Positions 1 through 8,739 of a stretch of DNA of 38,577 nt are shown here, one piece after another; positions within the stretch are counted from its first letter, which is position 1; each line of letters opens with the position of its first letter. Position numbers and translations under genes: made by a program. Under the pieces are notes generated by a model, which saw only the letters and a program-made list of their open reading frames with translations, did no database searches and had not been told where the DNA came from. Source of the stretch: Chloroflexota bacterium (GTDB lineage: Bacteria; Chloroflexota; Anaerolineae; Caldilineales; Caldilineaceae); assembly GCA_030058085.1 (NCBI GenBank), contig JASGTU010000427.1:1-38577 (forward strand). Direction: 5' to 3'.

Positions 1-168
1 TACACAGTATAGGCTGACCCTTGTTCGGAGTGAAATGCAACGAGGCGTCGACGCGTGGCGGTTTGGCGGAAGTGGCCTACACGCCGCCATCAGAATCCTT
101 CATGTAAGTCTTAGGGCGGGTTAATGCACGCTTAATGTGCCGGCGGCATAGTATAGGTGCGCTGTTGT
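1..168. other. intergenic region / possible tail of an upstream gene
   Basis: No recognisable gene. One plus-strand frame is open from base 2 to a TAA at 122-124 (40 codons). It could be the last codons of a gene lying upstream of the window, but the residues match nothing I know. The octamer AGTATAGG occurs twice (6-13 and 150-157). A short inverted repeat (TGCC-GCC-GGCA as read on the minus strand, near 140-150) lies just beyond the stop of the minus-strand ATPase gene but has no T-run, so I do not call it a terminator. Confidence 0.3.
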
Positions 169-2400
169 TCAGACGCCGAAGAACCCCTCCTCGGAGGCGT
201 CTAGTGAAGGGCCCGGAGCGATTCCCATCAAACCGGGCTCTTCTATATTTTCGGGTGGGTGAGCCGCGTCTACAGCAAGGATGCGATTGATCAAACTCAA
301 CAGCGGCCCGCGTTGCTCGTACCCGCTTTCACTAAAGTTCGATAAGGCTAAAAACACTTGACGCCGCGTACGACGGAGCAGGCCGAGTGTTAAGCGGCGC
401 ATATTCGCCTGGCGAGTGGTGAATTCGTCGAAGTCGGTCCACGGCTGATTGGGCGGCCAGTTGTGAGACATGACGTGAGGGTGGGTGAGCGGCTGGTAGA
501 GCCGTTCCCACCAGCCCGACGAGCCTATGTCCAGCCAGAACTGATAATCGACGGCGCGGTTGCGCATCAGGAAGGTGTAGGCCGGCGCAATGAGAACTGC
601 ATCGCCGGCTTCACGCCAGCCGGGCGAGTAGAGCGCACCCACGGCGCCGCTGGTCAGTAGGTGTACGTATTCGCGACCCATTTGCGACGTGCGTTCACTC
701 CCTTGCCCAGACGATTCGAGCGCCCAACGGAAGTTGCGCGCCGATGTCACGAGCTGGTGCGCAACTCGTGCAGCGTCGAGGTCATGGTGGAATCCGAAAC
801 CGGGTTGGCTGAGAAGCTCGCTAAACAGGCGCGCCCAGAACTGGTCAAGGGGCTGTATCTCGTCGCCTGCGCGGTAGTCCGCCAGCCAGTTGAACAGCCG
901 CTCGTAGGCCTCTCCCAAGCGGTAGGTGATGCGTTGCTGGATCGCGGATTGCAGGCCCTCGAAACTCTGAAACTCGGCGGCGGCGCCGCGGCTTCTGTAG
1001 GCGTGTTGTGCCAGGAGATTGGCGCGTACCGGATCGAGGCCATCGACGACAACTGAGAGGGCTAGCGCCACGTCTGTAGGTGACTGAGCGATGCCCCAGA
1101 GGGGATGGGCTAGCGCGGCCAGCGTCGTCAGGCTGCGCGCTGCGGGTTCGGCGTGGAGGGCGCGGCTTGGGCGGTGAGTCGTCGACAGGATGCCGTATTT
1201 GTCCAACTCGGTCTGAAGGCTGAAGCGAAGCGCATCGCTTACGTAGGGGGCAAGGATTGCGATAGCGCCAGGCGCAACGCCCTGATCCAGGACCAGCGAG
1301 CGGATCTGTTCGGTCACCCAGGCAAGCATCTGCGGATAGAAGCGAAAGCCGGCAACGGGCAGCCGGATCTTGCTGGCGGCTTCATCATCCGCCGACGCAG
1401 CATCAGGCGGCGCTGGCTGGGGCGTATGTGCGCTTGCCCGGCGCGCGGCGGGCAGCAGCTGGTCGACGAGACGCTCCAACCGGCGGATGTGTGGCGGCAT
1501 GACCCAGGACTGGTCGAGATGGACTGCTTCATCGCACAGCTCCGCCAGGCGAGACACGCCGCTCGGCGCAGCGCCAAGAAAGACGCGCACGCCTCCATCG
1601 TCATCGGACAGGATGAGAGCGCTTTCGAGATGCGGAAGCCACTGGGCGATCAATGTCTGCGCGGCATACGTGTCCTCTTCGGCGTTGTCAAAGATCAGGT
1701 GACGCCGGGACCGGAAGAAATGCGTCCGGCTCCACTCATTCGCCAGCACATGCCGGCTAAGCAACTCGATCTGCAAGCTGAAGTCAACCAGTGATGAAGT
1801 TAGGCATAGATTGCGAAACTCGTGGCTGATGCGACAGGCGGCGCGCAGCGCGTTCAGGCGGGCCGTACGTGAATCGCCGGGTGGAACAGAAAGCTCTAGG
1901 CGGGCATAGGCCTCGTCGATGGAAAAACCATTGAGCGCGGACTTGTTTAGGTTGTCCAGAATCTGGCTGATGACGCGGCTGCGCTCGACGCGAATGCCTG
2001 CGAACTCCGCCTGATCTAGGGCGTGATCGACGAACGGCCCCATGTGGTACTGGCTTGTTTCCAGGTCGAGAAAGACGGGCTCGCGGTCCGGTTCGGCAAA
2101 GCCTGCAGCAGTGGCGAGCAGCGGCCAATAGAGCTCGACTGCTTGGCGCGCCATGCTGGCGATCGTCGTTACTGCGACGGGCGAGCCGGGCGGAATGTCA
2201 GGCCGGCGGATGGCCGCAGCGTAGGGCTGCCCCAAGGAGCGCTGCGGGACGAGCACGAGGATGTCGTCGCCGCGGATGCGTTCCTGTTCCAATAGGTAAC
2301 GCAGCCGCTCGACGGCCAACGTCGTCTTGCCTGCGCCGAAAGGTCCTGAAAGATAGAGCTTGTTGCGTGACCGTAGGCCGGGTACAATTGTGTTTGCCAT
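169..2400 (-). CDS. UvrD/Rep-like superfamily 1 helicase-related ATPase, degenerate
   Basis: The 743-residue protein has a good Walker A motif near the N terminus (GPFGAGKTT, residues 19-27), followed by a strand ending in VLVPQ and a VTTIASMAR segment resembling helicase motif Ib. A hydrophobic strand then ends in DNAEED (about 238-243), where UvrD-type enzymes carry DExx. Near the C terminus an RRLTLGLLRRTRRQVFLALS segment resembles motif VI (LYVALTRAR). The order of motifs is that of UvrD/AddAB-type SF1 helicases, but the Walker B glutamate is replaced by Asn and no nuclease or Fe-S cysteine cluster is visible. I infer a DNA-dependent ATPase or repair accessory protein. It is alone on this strand and divergent from the aminotransferase with only 50 bp between starts. 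The ATG at 2400 has no clear Shine-Dalgarno sequence. Confidence 0.6.
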   Translation of the reverse strand: MANTIVPGLRSRNKLYLSGPFGAGKTTLAVERLRYLLEQERIRGDDILVLVPQRSLGQPYAAAIRRPDIPPGSPVAVTTIASMARQAVELYWPLLATAAGFAEPDREPVFLDLETSQYHMGPFVDHALDQAEFAGIRVERSRVISQILDNLNKSALNGFSIDEAYARLELSVPPGDSRTARLNALRAACRISHEFRNLCLTSSLVDFSLQIELLSRHVLANEWSRTHFFRSRRHLIFDNAEEDTYAAQTLIAQWLPHLESALILSDDDGGVRVFLGAAPSGVSRLAELCDEAVHLDQSWVMPPHIRRLERLVDQLLPAARRASAHTPQPAPPDAASADDEAASKIRLPVAGFRFYPQMLAWVTEQIRSLVLDQGVAPGAIAILAPYVSDALRFSLQTELDKYGILSTTHRPSRALHAEPAARSLTTLAALAHPLWGIAQSPTDVALALSVVVDGLDPVRANLLAQHAYRSRGAAAEFQSFEGLQSAIQQRITYRLGEAYERLFNWLADYRAGDEIQPLDQFWARLFSELLSQPGFGFHHDLDAARVAHQLVTSARNFRWALESSGQGSERTSQMGREYVHLLTSGAVGALYSPGWREAGDAVLIAPAYTFLMRNRAVDYQFWLDIGSSGWWERLYQPLTHPHVMSHNWPPNQPWTDFDEFTTRQANMRRLTLGLLRRTRRQVFLALSNFSESGYEQRGPLLSLINRILAVDAAHPPENIEEPGLMGIAPGPSLDASEEGFFGV

Positions 2401-2450
2401 TAACGGAAGTTTGACTGAATTACTCCCAACTTGTCAAGGTGGAGGTTCCC

Positions 2451-3536
2451 ATGGAAAAGTATCCGGTTCCGCTTGTACCTGGGCCGGTCTCGATACCGCA
2501 GGAGGTCTTGGCGGCTTATGCCGTCGATTACGGCAGCGCGGACATGGAGTCCGAGTTTTTCGAGCTATACGAGAGTTGTGAGCGCAGTCTGCAACAGATG
2601 CTGGCGACCAAGAGCCAGGTAGCGATTCTGTCGGGTGAAGGGATGTTGGCGCTATGGGGCGCGCTCAAGAGTGCCGTGCAGCCAGACGACCGGGTGTTGG
2701 CAGTAGCGACAGGCGTCTTCGGCTATGGCGTAGGCGATATGGCGCGGCGTATCGGCGCGCAGGTGGAGGAGGCCGGCTTCGGTTATGCGTCTGCGCTTGA
2801 CCCGCAGCAGGTCGCTGATATTGCACGCCGCTTCAGGCCGAAGCTGATCACAGCGGTTCACTGCGAGACGCCGAGCGGAACGCTCAACCCGCTTGCCGAA
2901 TTGGGGGAGATTGCGCGCGAGGTCGATGCGCTGCTGTATGTGGACTTCGTAGCGAGCGCCGGCGGCACGCCGGTGGGGGTCGACGAGTGGGGCATCGATC
3001 TTGGACTACTCGGCAGCCAGAAGGCGCTGAGCTGCATGGCTGACCTGAGCATGGTCACCGTCAGCGAGCGCGCCTGGGCGGCGATCGAGGCGGCGGACTA
3101 CGTCGGTTACGATGCGCTGGCGCCGTGGCGCACGGGCGTGGCAGACCGCTACCTGCCGTATACGCATAACTGGCAGGCGATGGCCGGGCTTCGCGTCGCG
3201 CTCGATCTGTTCGAGGCGGAAGGGCAAGAAGCCGCCTACCGTCGCCATGCGGATGTCGCATCGTATTGCCGGGATCGACTGCGCGAGATAGGCGTCGAAC
3301 TGTGGCCGGATAGTGAAGAGATCAGTTCTCCGACCGTTACGGCGGCTGTCGTGCCAGACGGCTGGACGTGGGAACGACTGGACGGCGAACTGCGCAAGCG
3401 CGGCGTAGCCGTTGGCGGCAGCTACGGACCCTTGGCCGGCAAGGTATTCCGTATCGGTCACATGGGGTCGCAGGCCAACCATGACCTTGTCGAGCGGGGT
3501 ATGGACGCCCTCGCCGAGGTCTTGGGAATGGCGTGA
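2451..3536 (+). CDS. class V PLP-dependent aminotransferase (alanine-glyoxylate / serine-pyruvate type)
   Basis: This is a fold-type I aminotransferase of the class V family, which includes alanine-glyoxylate, serine-pyruvate and (S)-ureidoglycine-glyoxylate aminotransferases. The N terminus carries the family's PGP signature (VPGPVSIP). The PLP phosphate-binding region follows (SGEGMLALWG, about 61-70), then the pyridine-N aspartate (YVDFVAS, D165) and the Schiff-base lysine in GSQKALS (K191). The length, 361 residues, is normal. A GTG at 2439 would add four residues, but AAGGTGGAGG at 2436-2445 is a strong ribosome-binding site 5 nt before the ATG at 2451, so I chose that ATG. Substrate cannot be told from sequence; 2-aminoethylphosphonate or glyoxylate chemistry is possible. 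It heads a plus-strand group of unrelated small-molecule genes. Confidence 0.85.
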   Translation: MEKYPVPLVPGPVSIPQEVLAAYAVDYGSADMESEFFELYESCERSLQQMLATKSQVAILSGEGMLALWGALKSAVQPDDRVLAVATGVFGYGVGDMARRIGAQVEEAGFGYASALDPQQVADIARRFRPKLITAVHCETPSGTLNPLAELGEIAREVDALLYVDFVASAGGTPVGVDEWGIDLGLLGSQKALSCMADLSMVTVSERAWAAIEAADYVGYDALAPWRTGVADRYLPYTHNWQAMAGLRVALDLFEAEGQEAAYRRHADVASYCRDRLREIGVELWPDSEEISSPTVTAAVVPDGWTWERLDGELRKRGVAVGGSYGPLAGKVFRIGHMGSQANHDLVERGMDALAEVLGMA

Positions 3537-3745
3537 TCTAGCTGGTTCGCTGCGAACAGGTAGGCTGCATTTGCCTGTGGCCGGGCAAGACACATAGAAT
3601 GGAGCGCGTGCGCGAATGTGCTGACGCGAGGATGGGCGCTGTCCCGAAGACGCCGCGTTGAACCACTGCCACACCCGCGTTCACCGGCGCAAGCCGCCCG
3701 TAGAGAGTACATAACAGATTTCGTCGAGCACCTAGAAAGCGCACT
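3537..3745 (+). other. intergenic region, no gene
   Basis: 209 bp between the aminotransferase and the permease. It contains two weak inverted repeats, GTTCGC-T-GCGAAC just after the stop codon and TTGCC...GGCAA about 30 bp later. Neither is followed by a T-run. No convincing promoter or small coding frame is visible. Confidence 0.4.
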
Positions 3746-4528
3746 GTGGAACTCCCAGATTATCCAACTGCATTTTGGATCACGGCGTCATTGGCGGTCG
3801 TGTTGGTCGGCATTGCGAAGGCCGGCTTTGGCGGCGGCGTTGGCGCCGTGGCAACGCCGCTCATGGCGCTGACGATTTCGGTCACGGACGCGGCCGCGAT
3901 TCTGCTGCCTCTTTTGATCGTGGCGGACATCTTTTCCGTCCGGCATTACTACAACATCTTCGATAAGCGCAGCCTGCTCTATATGATTCCAGGCGCGGTA
4001 ATCGGCATCGCCTTGGGCGCGTTGTTCTTTGGCTATTTCGATGACAACGAGCGCATCCTCAAGATAGGGCTGGGGGTGTTGGCCCTAGCGTTCGTCGCCT
4101 ACCAGCTAGGCCGTTCGCTTCTGACCGGCGTCATGGCGAAAAGCCGCCCATCGGGGACGCTGGGCGTGATCATGGGCGCGGCGGCGGGCTTCACGTCCAC
4201 GCTGGCGCATGCCGGCGGCCCTCCGGCGACAATCTATCTGCTGCCGCAGAAACTGCCCCGCGACATCTTTGTGGGCACGAATGTGATCTTTTTCGCGACG
4301 ATCAACCTTGTTAAGCTTGTGCCCTATTCCTACTTGGGTTTGTTGCGCGTCGGGAATCTGACGACAATTCTGATCCTGGCCCCGCTGGCTGTGGTCGGTG
4401 TGTGGCTTGGGGTGCGCCTTAACCGGCGCTTTTCGGAGAAATGGTTTAACCGCCTGGTCTATACGCTCCTGTGCTTAACCGGCATTGAACTCGTAAGCGG
4501 CGCCAGTGTGATCAACCTGTTCTTTTGA
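3746..4528 (+). CDS. TauE/SafE family permease (putative sulfite/organosulfonate exporter)
   Basis: A 260-residue, very hydrophobic protein with about eight predicted transmembrane segments. It has the two-fold pattern of TauE/SafE (DUF81) permeases: a glycine-rich N-terminal helix (GIAKAGFGGGVGAVATPLMA) and a second-half counterpart (GAAAGFTSTLAHAGGPPATIYLL). Family members move sulfite, sulfoacetate or related anions across the inner membrane; the substrate here is unknown. Translation probably starts at the GTG at 3746, directly before ELPDYPTAFW. No better ATG is available without losing the first membrane segment. The next gene follows after 56 bp with its own ribosome-binding site. Confidence 0.85.
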   Translation: MELPDYPTAFWITASLAVVLVGIAKAGFGGGVGAVATPLMALTISVTDAAAILLPLLIVADIFSVRHYYNIFDKRSLLYMIPGAVIGIALGALFFGYFDDNERILKIGLGVLALAFVAYQLGRSLLTGVMAKSRPSGTLGVIMGAAAGFTSTLAHAGGPPATIYLLPQKLPRDIFVGTNVIFFATINLVKLVPYSYLGLLRVGNLTTILILAPLAVVGVWLGVRLNRRFSEKWFNRLVYTLLCLTGIELVSGASVINLFF

Positions 4529-4584
4529 TGCGCAGAAAGACGGCGCCGGCGATCCCGCGCAAGCCAAGCGACAGGAGGTAATGA

Positions 4585-5007
4585 ATGGCGAATATGACGG
4601 CCGAGCAGGTTGCGGCTTTTATCGAAGGGCGCAAGAACGCCGTACTGGCGACGCTTAACCCCGACGGCTCGACTCAACTTAGCCCGGTCTGGTATGTCAT
4701 GGACGGCGGAAAGATGTACATCAGCACGAGCAGCCGCTCCGTCAAGATGCGCAATCTGCGCCGCGATCCGCGCATCAGCGTATGCGTGGAGGGCGGGCAT
4801 GGCGATTACCGCTATGTTACGCTCAGCGGGCGGGCAGAGATCGTGGAACACGGTGAGGAACTACAGATACGGATGCGATGGCGCATTATTCGCAGTTACC
4901 ACGACAGTGATGCGAGTGCACAGGCCTACGCCGATTCGACTGATGACGATACACAGGTGTTAATCGTCCTGGCGCCGGAACGGACGGTTGCCAGGGATTA
5001 TAACTAG
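4585..5007 (+). CDS. PPOX-class flavoprotein, probable F420-dependent or FMN-binding oxidoreductase
   Basis: A 140-residue split-barrel protein of the pyridoxamine 5'-phosphate oxidase-like family. It shows the usual opening (FIEGRKNAVLATLNPDGSTQLSP), a VWY strand, the phosphate-binding STSSRSVKMRNLRRDPRISV segment and the YVTLSGRAEIV strand. Family members of this length (TIGR03618/Rv1155-like) bind F420 or FMN and reduce small substrates in the cytoplasm. Which cofactor is used cannot be told here. An AGGAGG-type ribosome-binding site (4573-4577) precedes the ATG at 4585 with suitable spacing. An out-of-frame ATG at 4581 is ignored. Confidence 0.8.
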   Translation: MANMTAEQVAAFIEGRKNAVLATLNPDGSTQLSPVWYVMDGGKMYISTSSRSVKMRNLRRDPRISVCVEGGHGDYRYVTLSGRAEIVEHGEELQIRMRWRIIRSYHDSDASAQAYADSTDDDTQVLIVLAPERTVARDYN

Positions 5008-5017
5008 ACATAGCGGC

Positions 5018-5038
5018 TGGCGCGATGGCGCCGCGCCG
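5018..5038 (+). terminator. weak terminator or attenuator hairpin
   Basis: GGCGCG (5019-5024) pairs with CGCGCC (5032-5037) around a 7-nt loop, with one wobble pair outside. It is followed by GTTTCAGTTT. It lies between the PPOX gene and the PHP gene and covers the ATG at 5025, which argues against that ATG as the start of the PHP gene. Confidence 0.35.
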
Positions 5039-5063
5039 TTTCAGTTTGAGAGGAACTGCACCG

Positions 5064-5966
5064 ATGAGCCAACTGCCTTTTGACCTGCCGGGAAGCTTCT
5101 GGAAAGGCAATCTGCACACACATTCGACGCGCTCCGATGGCGTGTATGAGCCGGAAGAGGTGTGCCGCCTCTATCGCGATGCCGGCTACCATTTCATCGC
5201 CTTGACAGACCATTTCCTCGACGTGTACGGCTACCCGCTAGTCGACACGACGCCGTGGCGAGGCGACGGCTTCACCACGTTGATCGGGGCGGAACTGCAC
5301 GCCGGAGCAACCGAGGTGGGAGGCATTTGGCACATCGTGGCTGCGGGGCTGCCGCTCGACTTTGCGCCGCCTGATGGGGAAACAGGGCCGGAACTGGCGC
5401 AGCGCGCACGCACTGCGGGCGCTTTTGTGGCGGCGGCGCACCCGCAATGGTACAGCCTGACGGAGCAGGATGTTGTCTCGCTGGGAGAAATCGACGCCAT
5501 CGAGGTGTACAACGCCACGGCGGTCGACCTCAACGACCGCGCCGACGGGTGGCACCTGGCGGATGTGTTGTTGGGCAAGGGCAAGCGTTATGACGCCTAT
5601 GCAGCCGACGATTTCCACGGCGACGCCGGACGCTACGAGTTCGGGCGCGGCTGGGTATGGGTAAAGAGTGAGGAACTGACGCCAGAGGCGCTGCTGCAAG
5701 CGCTCAAAGCCGGTCACTTCTATTCCAGCACCGGCCCGCAGATCTACGATGTGGAGTTTGACGGACGGCGCCAAGTGCGCGTGCGCTGCTCACCGGCAGA
5801 GCGAGTGTTTGTGAGCGGGAAAGGGCCTGAGGCGGCTTCCGTCGCGGGGCAGGGGCTGATGGACGTTACGCTTGACCTTGGTCGCTTTTCCGGCCCGTAC
5901 GCACGGATCACAGTGCGCGATCACCAGGGCGGGCGCGCCTGGACCAATCCGGTTTGGTTTGAGTAG
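5064..5966 (+). CDS. PHP-domain metal-dependent phosphoesterase
   Basis: A 300-residue PHP-superfamily protein. The metal-binding motifs are visible in order: HTHSTRSDG (H18, H20, D25), ALTDHF (D49, H50), AAHPQW, and DDFHGD in the second half. A C-terminal beta-rich extension (about 240-300) ends in RITVRDHQGGRAWTNPVWF, as in the PHP proteins often annotated CehA/McbA-like. Expected activity is hydrolysis of a phosphoester in the cytoplasm; the substrate is unknown. An in-frame ATG at 5025 would add 13 residues, but the ribosome-binding site GAGAGGA (5048-5054) and the hairpin over 5025 favour 5064. It converges with the glycosyltransferase gene, whose stop lies only 12 bp away. Confidence 0.8.
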   Translation: MSQLPFDLPGSFWKGNLHTHSTRSDGVYEPEEVCRLYRDAGYHFIALTDHFLDVYGYPLVDTTPWRGDGFTTLIGAELHAGATEVGGIWHIVAAGLPLDFAPPDGETGPELAQRARTAGAFVAAAHPQWYSLTEQDVVSLGEIDAIEVYNATAVDLNDRADGWHLADVLLGKGKRYDAYAADDFHGDAGRYEFGRGWVWVKSEELTPEALLQALKAGHFYSSTGPQIYDVEFDGRRQVRVRCSPAERVFVSGKGPEAASVAGQGLMDVTLDLGRFSGPYARITVRDHQGGRAWTNPVWFE

Positions 5967-5978
5967 GGTACGGCCTCG

Positions 5979-8519
5979 CTAAGGGTTGACGGAGATCGTG
6001 TCGATGCCGAGTGCGTCTCCTAACGGCTGACCGTCCGGCGTGAAGACGTCCAGCCGGTCTTCATCGACGTCGTAGAGGCCGATGAGCAGGGTGTAGTCTC
6101 CCGTGGGCGCGTCGTCATCGATCATGATGGCGTAGCGGTCCACGATGACGTCGCCCGGCAGCCAAGTGCTGGTGCGGAACTTTTCGCAGCCGGGCACGCC
6201 GTCGCGCTGGCCCGCCTTATGGTAATCCGTCATGTCGATGATCTGCGTGAAGACTTTGTAGTTCTCTGCAGACGTTGCATCGGCCTGCCAGTAGAGCGTC
6301 AGGTCGACGCGATCGCCGGGGCTGACGTTGTTGGCGGCGAGGCTGTATCCCTTCAGCCAGATCGAATCCCCAAAGCGATAATCGAGAGCGTGCTCGATCT
6401 TCGGATTAGCCGCGGGGCCGTCCGGCTCGAAGCGCGGGCTCGTAAGTGTTGCGTCGAAGAGCTTCTCGTAGTCCTCGACGTTATGGACAACCGGTGCTGA
6501 CGGCGGAATTCTCCCACGCTCGTAGATCTCCAGCCGCGGTTCGCCGTTGACCTGGATCAGGTGGATCAGTTGATAGCCTTCCTCAGCGGTCGGACGGCGC
6601 GGCGGGGCGAGGAGCCCTTTGTTGACCGGTTCGTTCCAGGGGGTGAATACGTAGTAGCGGGCATCGCGCGCGCAGTCACCGACGCCTCTTGTGTACCAGT
6701 TGGCTACGCCGCGCTTGCCGTTGCGCGCGTAGGGGCCATCCAATTCGCCGGATGCATACAGCGCACCTACCACCTTCCAGCCGTTCTTGAAGGGGAAGCC
6801 AAACATAGCATTCTGATGCGGTTCTGCGTAGGGCGTCCAGTAGCCGGCGGGACGGTTGTCCTGCCAGGTGCGCAGGACTTCGGCTCCGTTGTAAGTGAAG
6901 AGCCAGTAGACATAATTCCCGAAGAGCAGAATGAGTGCGGCGGCTGCGGGCAATCCGACGGCGAGCGCTTTGTCGCGTCCAAGACGCCCGTCGACGGCGC
7001 GCCACGTTTGGGCGCAGACATAACCGACGAGCAAAGCCCAGGGTATGAAGAAGTTGTAGACGTGCGTGCGCGGCTTCTGAACAAAGAAGAGGGCTAGAAT
7101 AAGGGCTGCGGCGAACCAGAGCCATACGGCCCGTTGTTTGGCGGGAAGATTGCGCGTTAGTAGGGGCGGGGCCAGGGCGGCTGCGAAGAAGAGCCAGATG
7201 TGGTCGCGCCCGCCTAGGGTGAACCACTCCGGGCGGTAAAACGTCAAGACAAGCCCGCCTACAAGCACGGCAATGGCCGGCCACACAGCCCAGCGCGGCA
7301 AGGCGCGACGGTATATGCCGGCTAGTGCGATCACCACGCCGAGTGTGATTGCCAGGAGGTAGTAGGTAGAGCTGTAGATGATCGTGCGCGTGAAGAAGTC
7401 GACTAGGTTGTTGTAGGGGAAGCCGGCGCCGATACGGTTTTGCGTTATTTCACTGAAAGTGCGGGCAAAGCGCGGGTGGAGGCTGAACGGTGCGTAGAAA
7501 GCGGCGAGGATAGCGGCCCCGAGCAGCGCCGCCAAGACGAGATGTCGGTATCGACGCAGCGTGCTGTCGCCGTGACGCATCGAGATAAGAGCAAAGACGC
7601 CTGCAGGCACGAGGACGAGCGCAGCTTCGTAGTGCGCCAGGATTCCTGTCGCCGTGAAGAGCGCGGCGAAATACAGGTAGACCGGGCGAGTCGCCGGCCG
7701 TTCGGCGTATTTGAGCATGATGCCGGCGACCAGTACGACCATCAGCAGAACGATGCTTTGGTACTGGACGATGCGTGCGAAGCCGACGAAATAGCCGTCA
7801 ACGGCGAGAAGTATGGCTGCGCTCCAGCCGGCGAGCGGGCTGAACAGCCGCCAACCCAGCCAGTAAAGCGCCAGCAACCCGACGATGCCGGCGATGGCGA
7901 AGGAGAAACGCGCGGCTGCCTCGTTGAGACGGTCAACGTATGAGTAAACGGCCGTTGTGAGCAGAATCTCTGCCGGCCCCTTGTCGTGGATGAAGAGTGC
8001 GTCGCCTCGCCCCTGGATCGCCTCGGCGCTGTGCCAGATGACGCTGACCTCGTCATCCTGAAACTCGGCGTAGTCGAGGCCGGGTAGGCGCAAGATACCG
8101 GCGACGATGACCAGGGCTGCGGCTCCGAGCAACGGCCAGGGAACGCCGCTTGCGGCGCAACGTTCTTTTGTTTCGGGCTGCATAGCTGGCGGCTGGCGCA
8201 GCGACAGAAGGAGCAACAGCACGGCGAGCACGTTGAAAGCGGCGAGCGTCTGCCACAACTGGAGTCCGTCCGGCAGATAGACGAGCGCAAGCGTGACTAG
8301 GATGGACACGCTGTAGCCCGCTCCCACAGCGACGAGGGCCTGTTCCGGCCAAGGCGAGCGCCGATGCAGCCCCGATGCGACGGTGAACAGATACCCGATG
8401 ACGGGAACATAGAGCAGGTAAGCGGCTATGCCGCGCGCGTAGACCGGTAGCGGCAGAAAGATCGCTATGTTGAGCGCTATGATTAGGAGCAGAAATACGG
8501 CAGCGATTCTAGACTTCAA
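5979..8519 (-). CDS. ArnT/PMT-like membrane glycosyltransferase (GT39/GT83-type, GT-C fold) with C-terminal soluble domain
   Basis: An 846-residue polytopic protein. The first 540 or so residues hold a dozen or more hydrophobic segments. The first large extracytoplasmic loop carries the acidic motif EFQDDE (about 152-157), the catalytic signature of GT-C glycosyltransferases using polyprenyl-phosphate sugars (ArnT, PMT). The C-terminal 300 residues are soluble and end in a beta-sandwich-like stretch (DLTLYWQAD, RDGVPGCEKF, TGDYTLLIGLYD) common to large Chloroflexota transferases of this type. It probably glycosylates a protein or lipid at the outer face of the membrane. The start is TTG at 8519 with only a weak ribosome-binding site. 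A candidate promoter lies at 8572-8600. Acceptor and sugar are unknown. Confidence 0.8.
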   Translation of the reverse strand: MKSRIAAVFLLLIIALNIAIFLPLPVYARGIAAYLLYVPVIGYLFTVASGLHRRSPWPEQALVAVGAGYSVSILVTLALVYLPDGLQLWQTLAAFNVLAVLLLLLSLRQPPAMQPETKERCAASGVPWPLLGAAALVIVAGILRLPGLDYAEFQDDEVSVIWHSAEAIQGRGDALFIHDKGPAEILLTTAVYSYVDRLNEAAARFSFAIAGIVGLLALYWLGWRLFSPLAGWSAAILLAVDGYFVGFARIVQYQSIVLLMVVLVAGIMLKYAERPATRPVYLYFAALFTATGILAHYEAALVLVPAGVFALISMRHGDSTLRRYRHLVLAALLGAAILAAFYAPFSLHPRFARTFSEITQNRIGAGFPYNNLVDFFTRTIIYSSTYYLLAITLGVVIALAGIYRRALPRWAVWPAIAVLVGGLVLTFYRPEWFTLGGRDHIWLFFAAALAPPLLTRNLPAKQRAVWLWFAAALILALFFVQKPRTHVYNFFIPWALLVGYVCAQTWRAVDGRLGRDKALAVGLPAAAALILLFGNYVYWLFTYNGAEVLRTWQDNRPAGYWTPYAEPHQNAMFGFPFKNGWKVVGALYASGELDGPYARNGKRGVANWYTRGVGDCARDARYYVFTPWNEPVNKGLLAPPRRPTAEEGYQLIHLIQVNGEPRLEIYERGRIPPSAPVVHNVEDYEKLFDATLTSPRFEPDGPAANPKIEHALDYRFGDSIWLKGYSLAANNVSPGDRVDLTLYWQADATSAENYKVFTQIIDMTDYHKAGQRDGVPGCEKFRTSTWLPGDVIVDRYAIMIDDDAPTGDYTLLIGLYDVDEDRLDVFTPDGQPLGDALGIDTISVNP

Positions 8520-8571
8520 GGGAATTCGGACCTAAGTGGGTAGTAATCCATGCCGAGCGTCGATTGCGTGC

Positions 8572-8600
8572 AGTGTACCAAGCGCGAGTCCTGGCGGCAA
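8572..8600 (-). promoter_or_regulatory. candidate sigma70-type promoter for the glycosyltransferase
   Basis: Reading the minus strand, TTGCCG (bases 8600-8595) is followed after 17 bp by TACACT (8577-8572). The -10 box is preceded by TGG, which makes it an extended -10. It lies about 50 bp before the TTG start at 8519. Each hexamer matches the consensus at four of six positions, so this is only a candidate. Confidence 0.4.
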
Positions 8601-8603
8601 AAT

Positions 8604-8640
8604 GCGCCCGTTGCATTAGCTTGTCACATATGACGGGCGC
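8604..8640. repeat. interrupted palindrome between divergent genes
   Basis: GCGCCCGT (8604-8611) and ACGGGCGC (8633-8640) form a perfect 8-bp inverted repeat separated by 21 bp. It sits between the two divergent candidate promoters. It could be an operator for a dimeric regulator or an RNA hairpin; nothing more can be said from one copy. Confidence 0.4.
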
Positions 8641-8644
8641 CCAG

Positions 8645-8674
8645 TTCCCCCAAAAGCGATTCCCGCGCTATAAT
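8645..8674 (+). promoter_or_regulatory. candidate promoter for nadE
   Basis: A perfect TATAAT (8669-8674) stands 18 bp after the weak -35 TTCCCC (8645-8650). Transcription would start near 8681. That leaves a leader of about 59 nt before the ATG at 8740, or about 14 nt before the ATG at 8695. Confidence 0.5.
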
Positions 8675-8739
8675 GTGCGCAGACTTCCGGCGCGATGCAG
8701 CGTGATCGCTGTGCAACCCTCACCATTGAAGCAGCCCCT

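Noticed and set aside
2401-2450. TTGACT (2411-2416, plus) and TTGACA (2437-2432, minus) as divergent -35 boxes between the ATPase and aminotransferase genes.
   Set aside because: No acceptable -10 hexamer lies at the right distance on either strand; on the plus strand the position falls on the ribosome-binding site.
5025-5063. ATG at 5025 as the start of the PHP protein.
   Set aside because: It lies in the loop of a GC hairpin without a ribosome-binding site. ATG 5064 has GAGAGGA at good distance and begins close to the first conserved motif.
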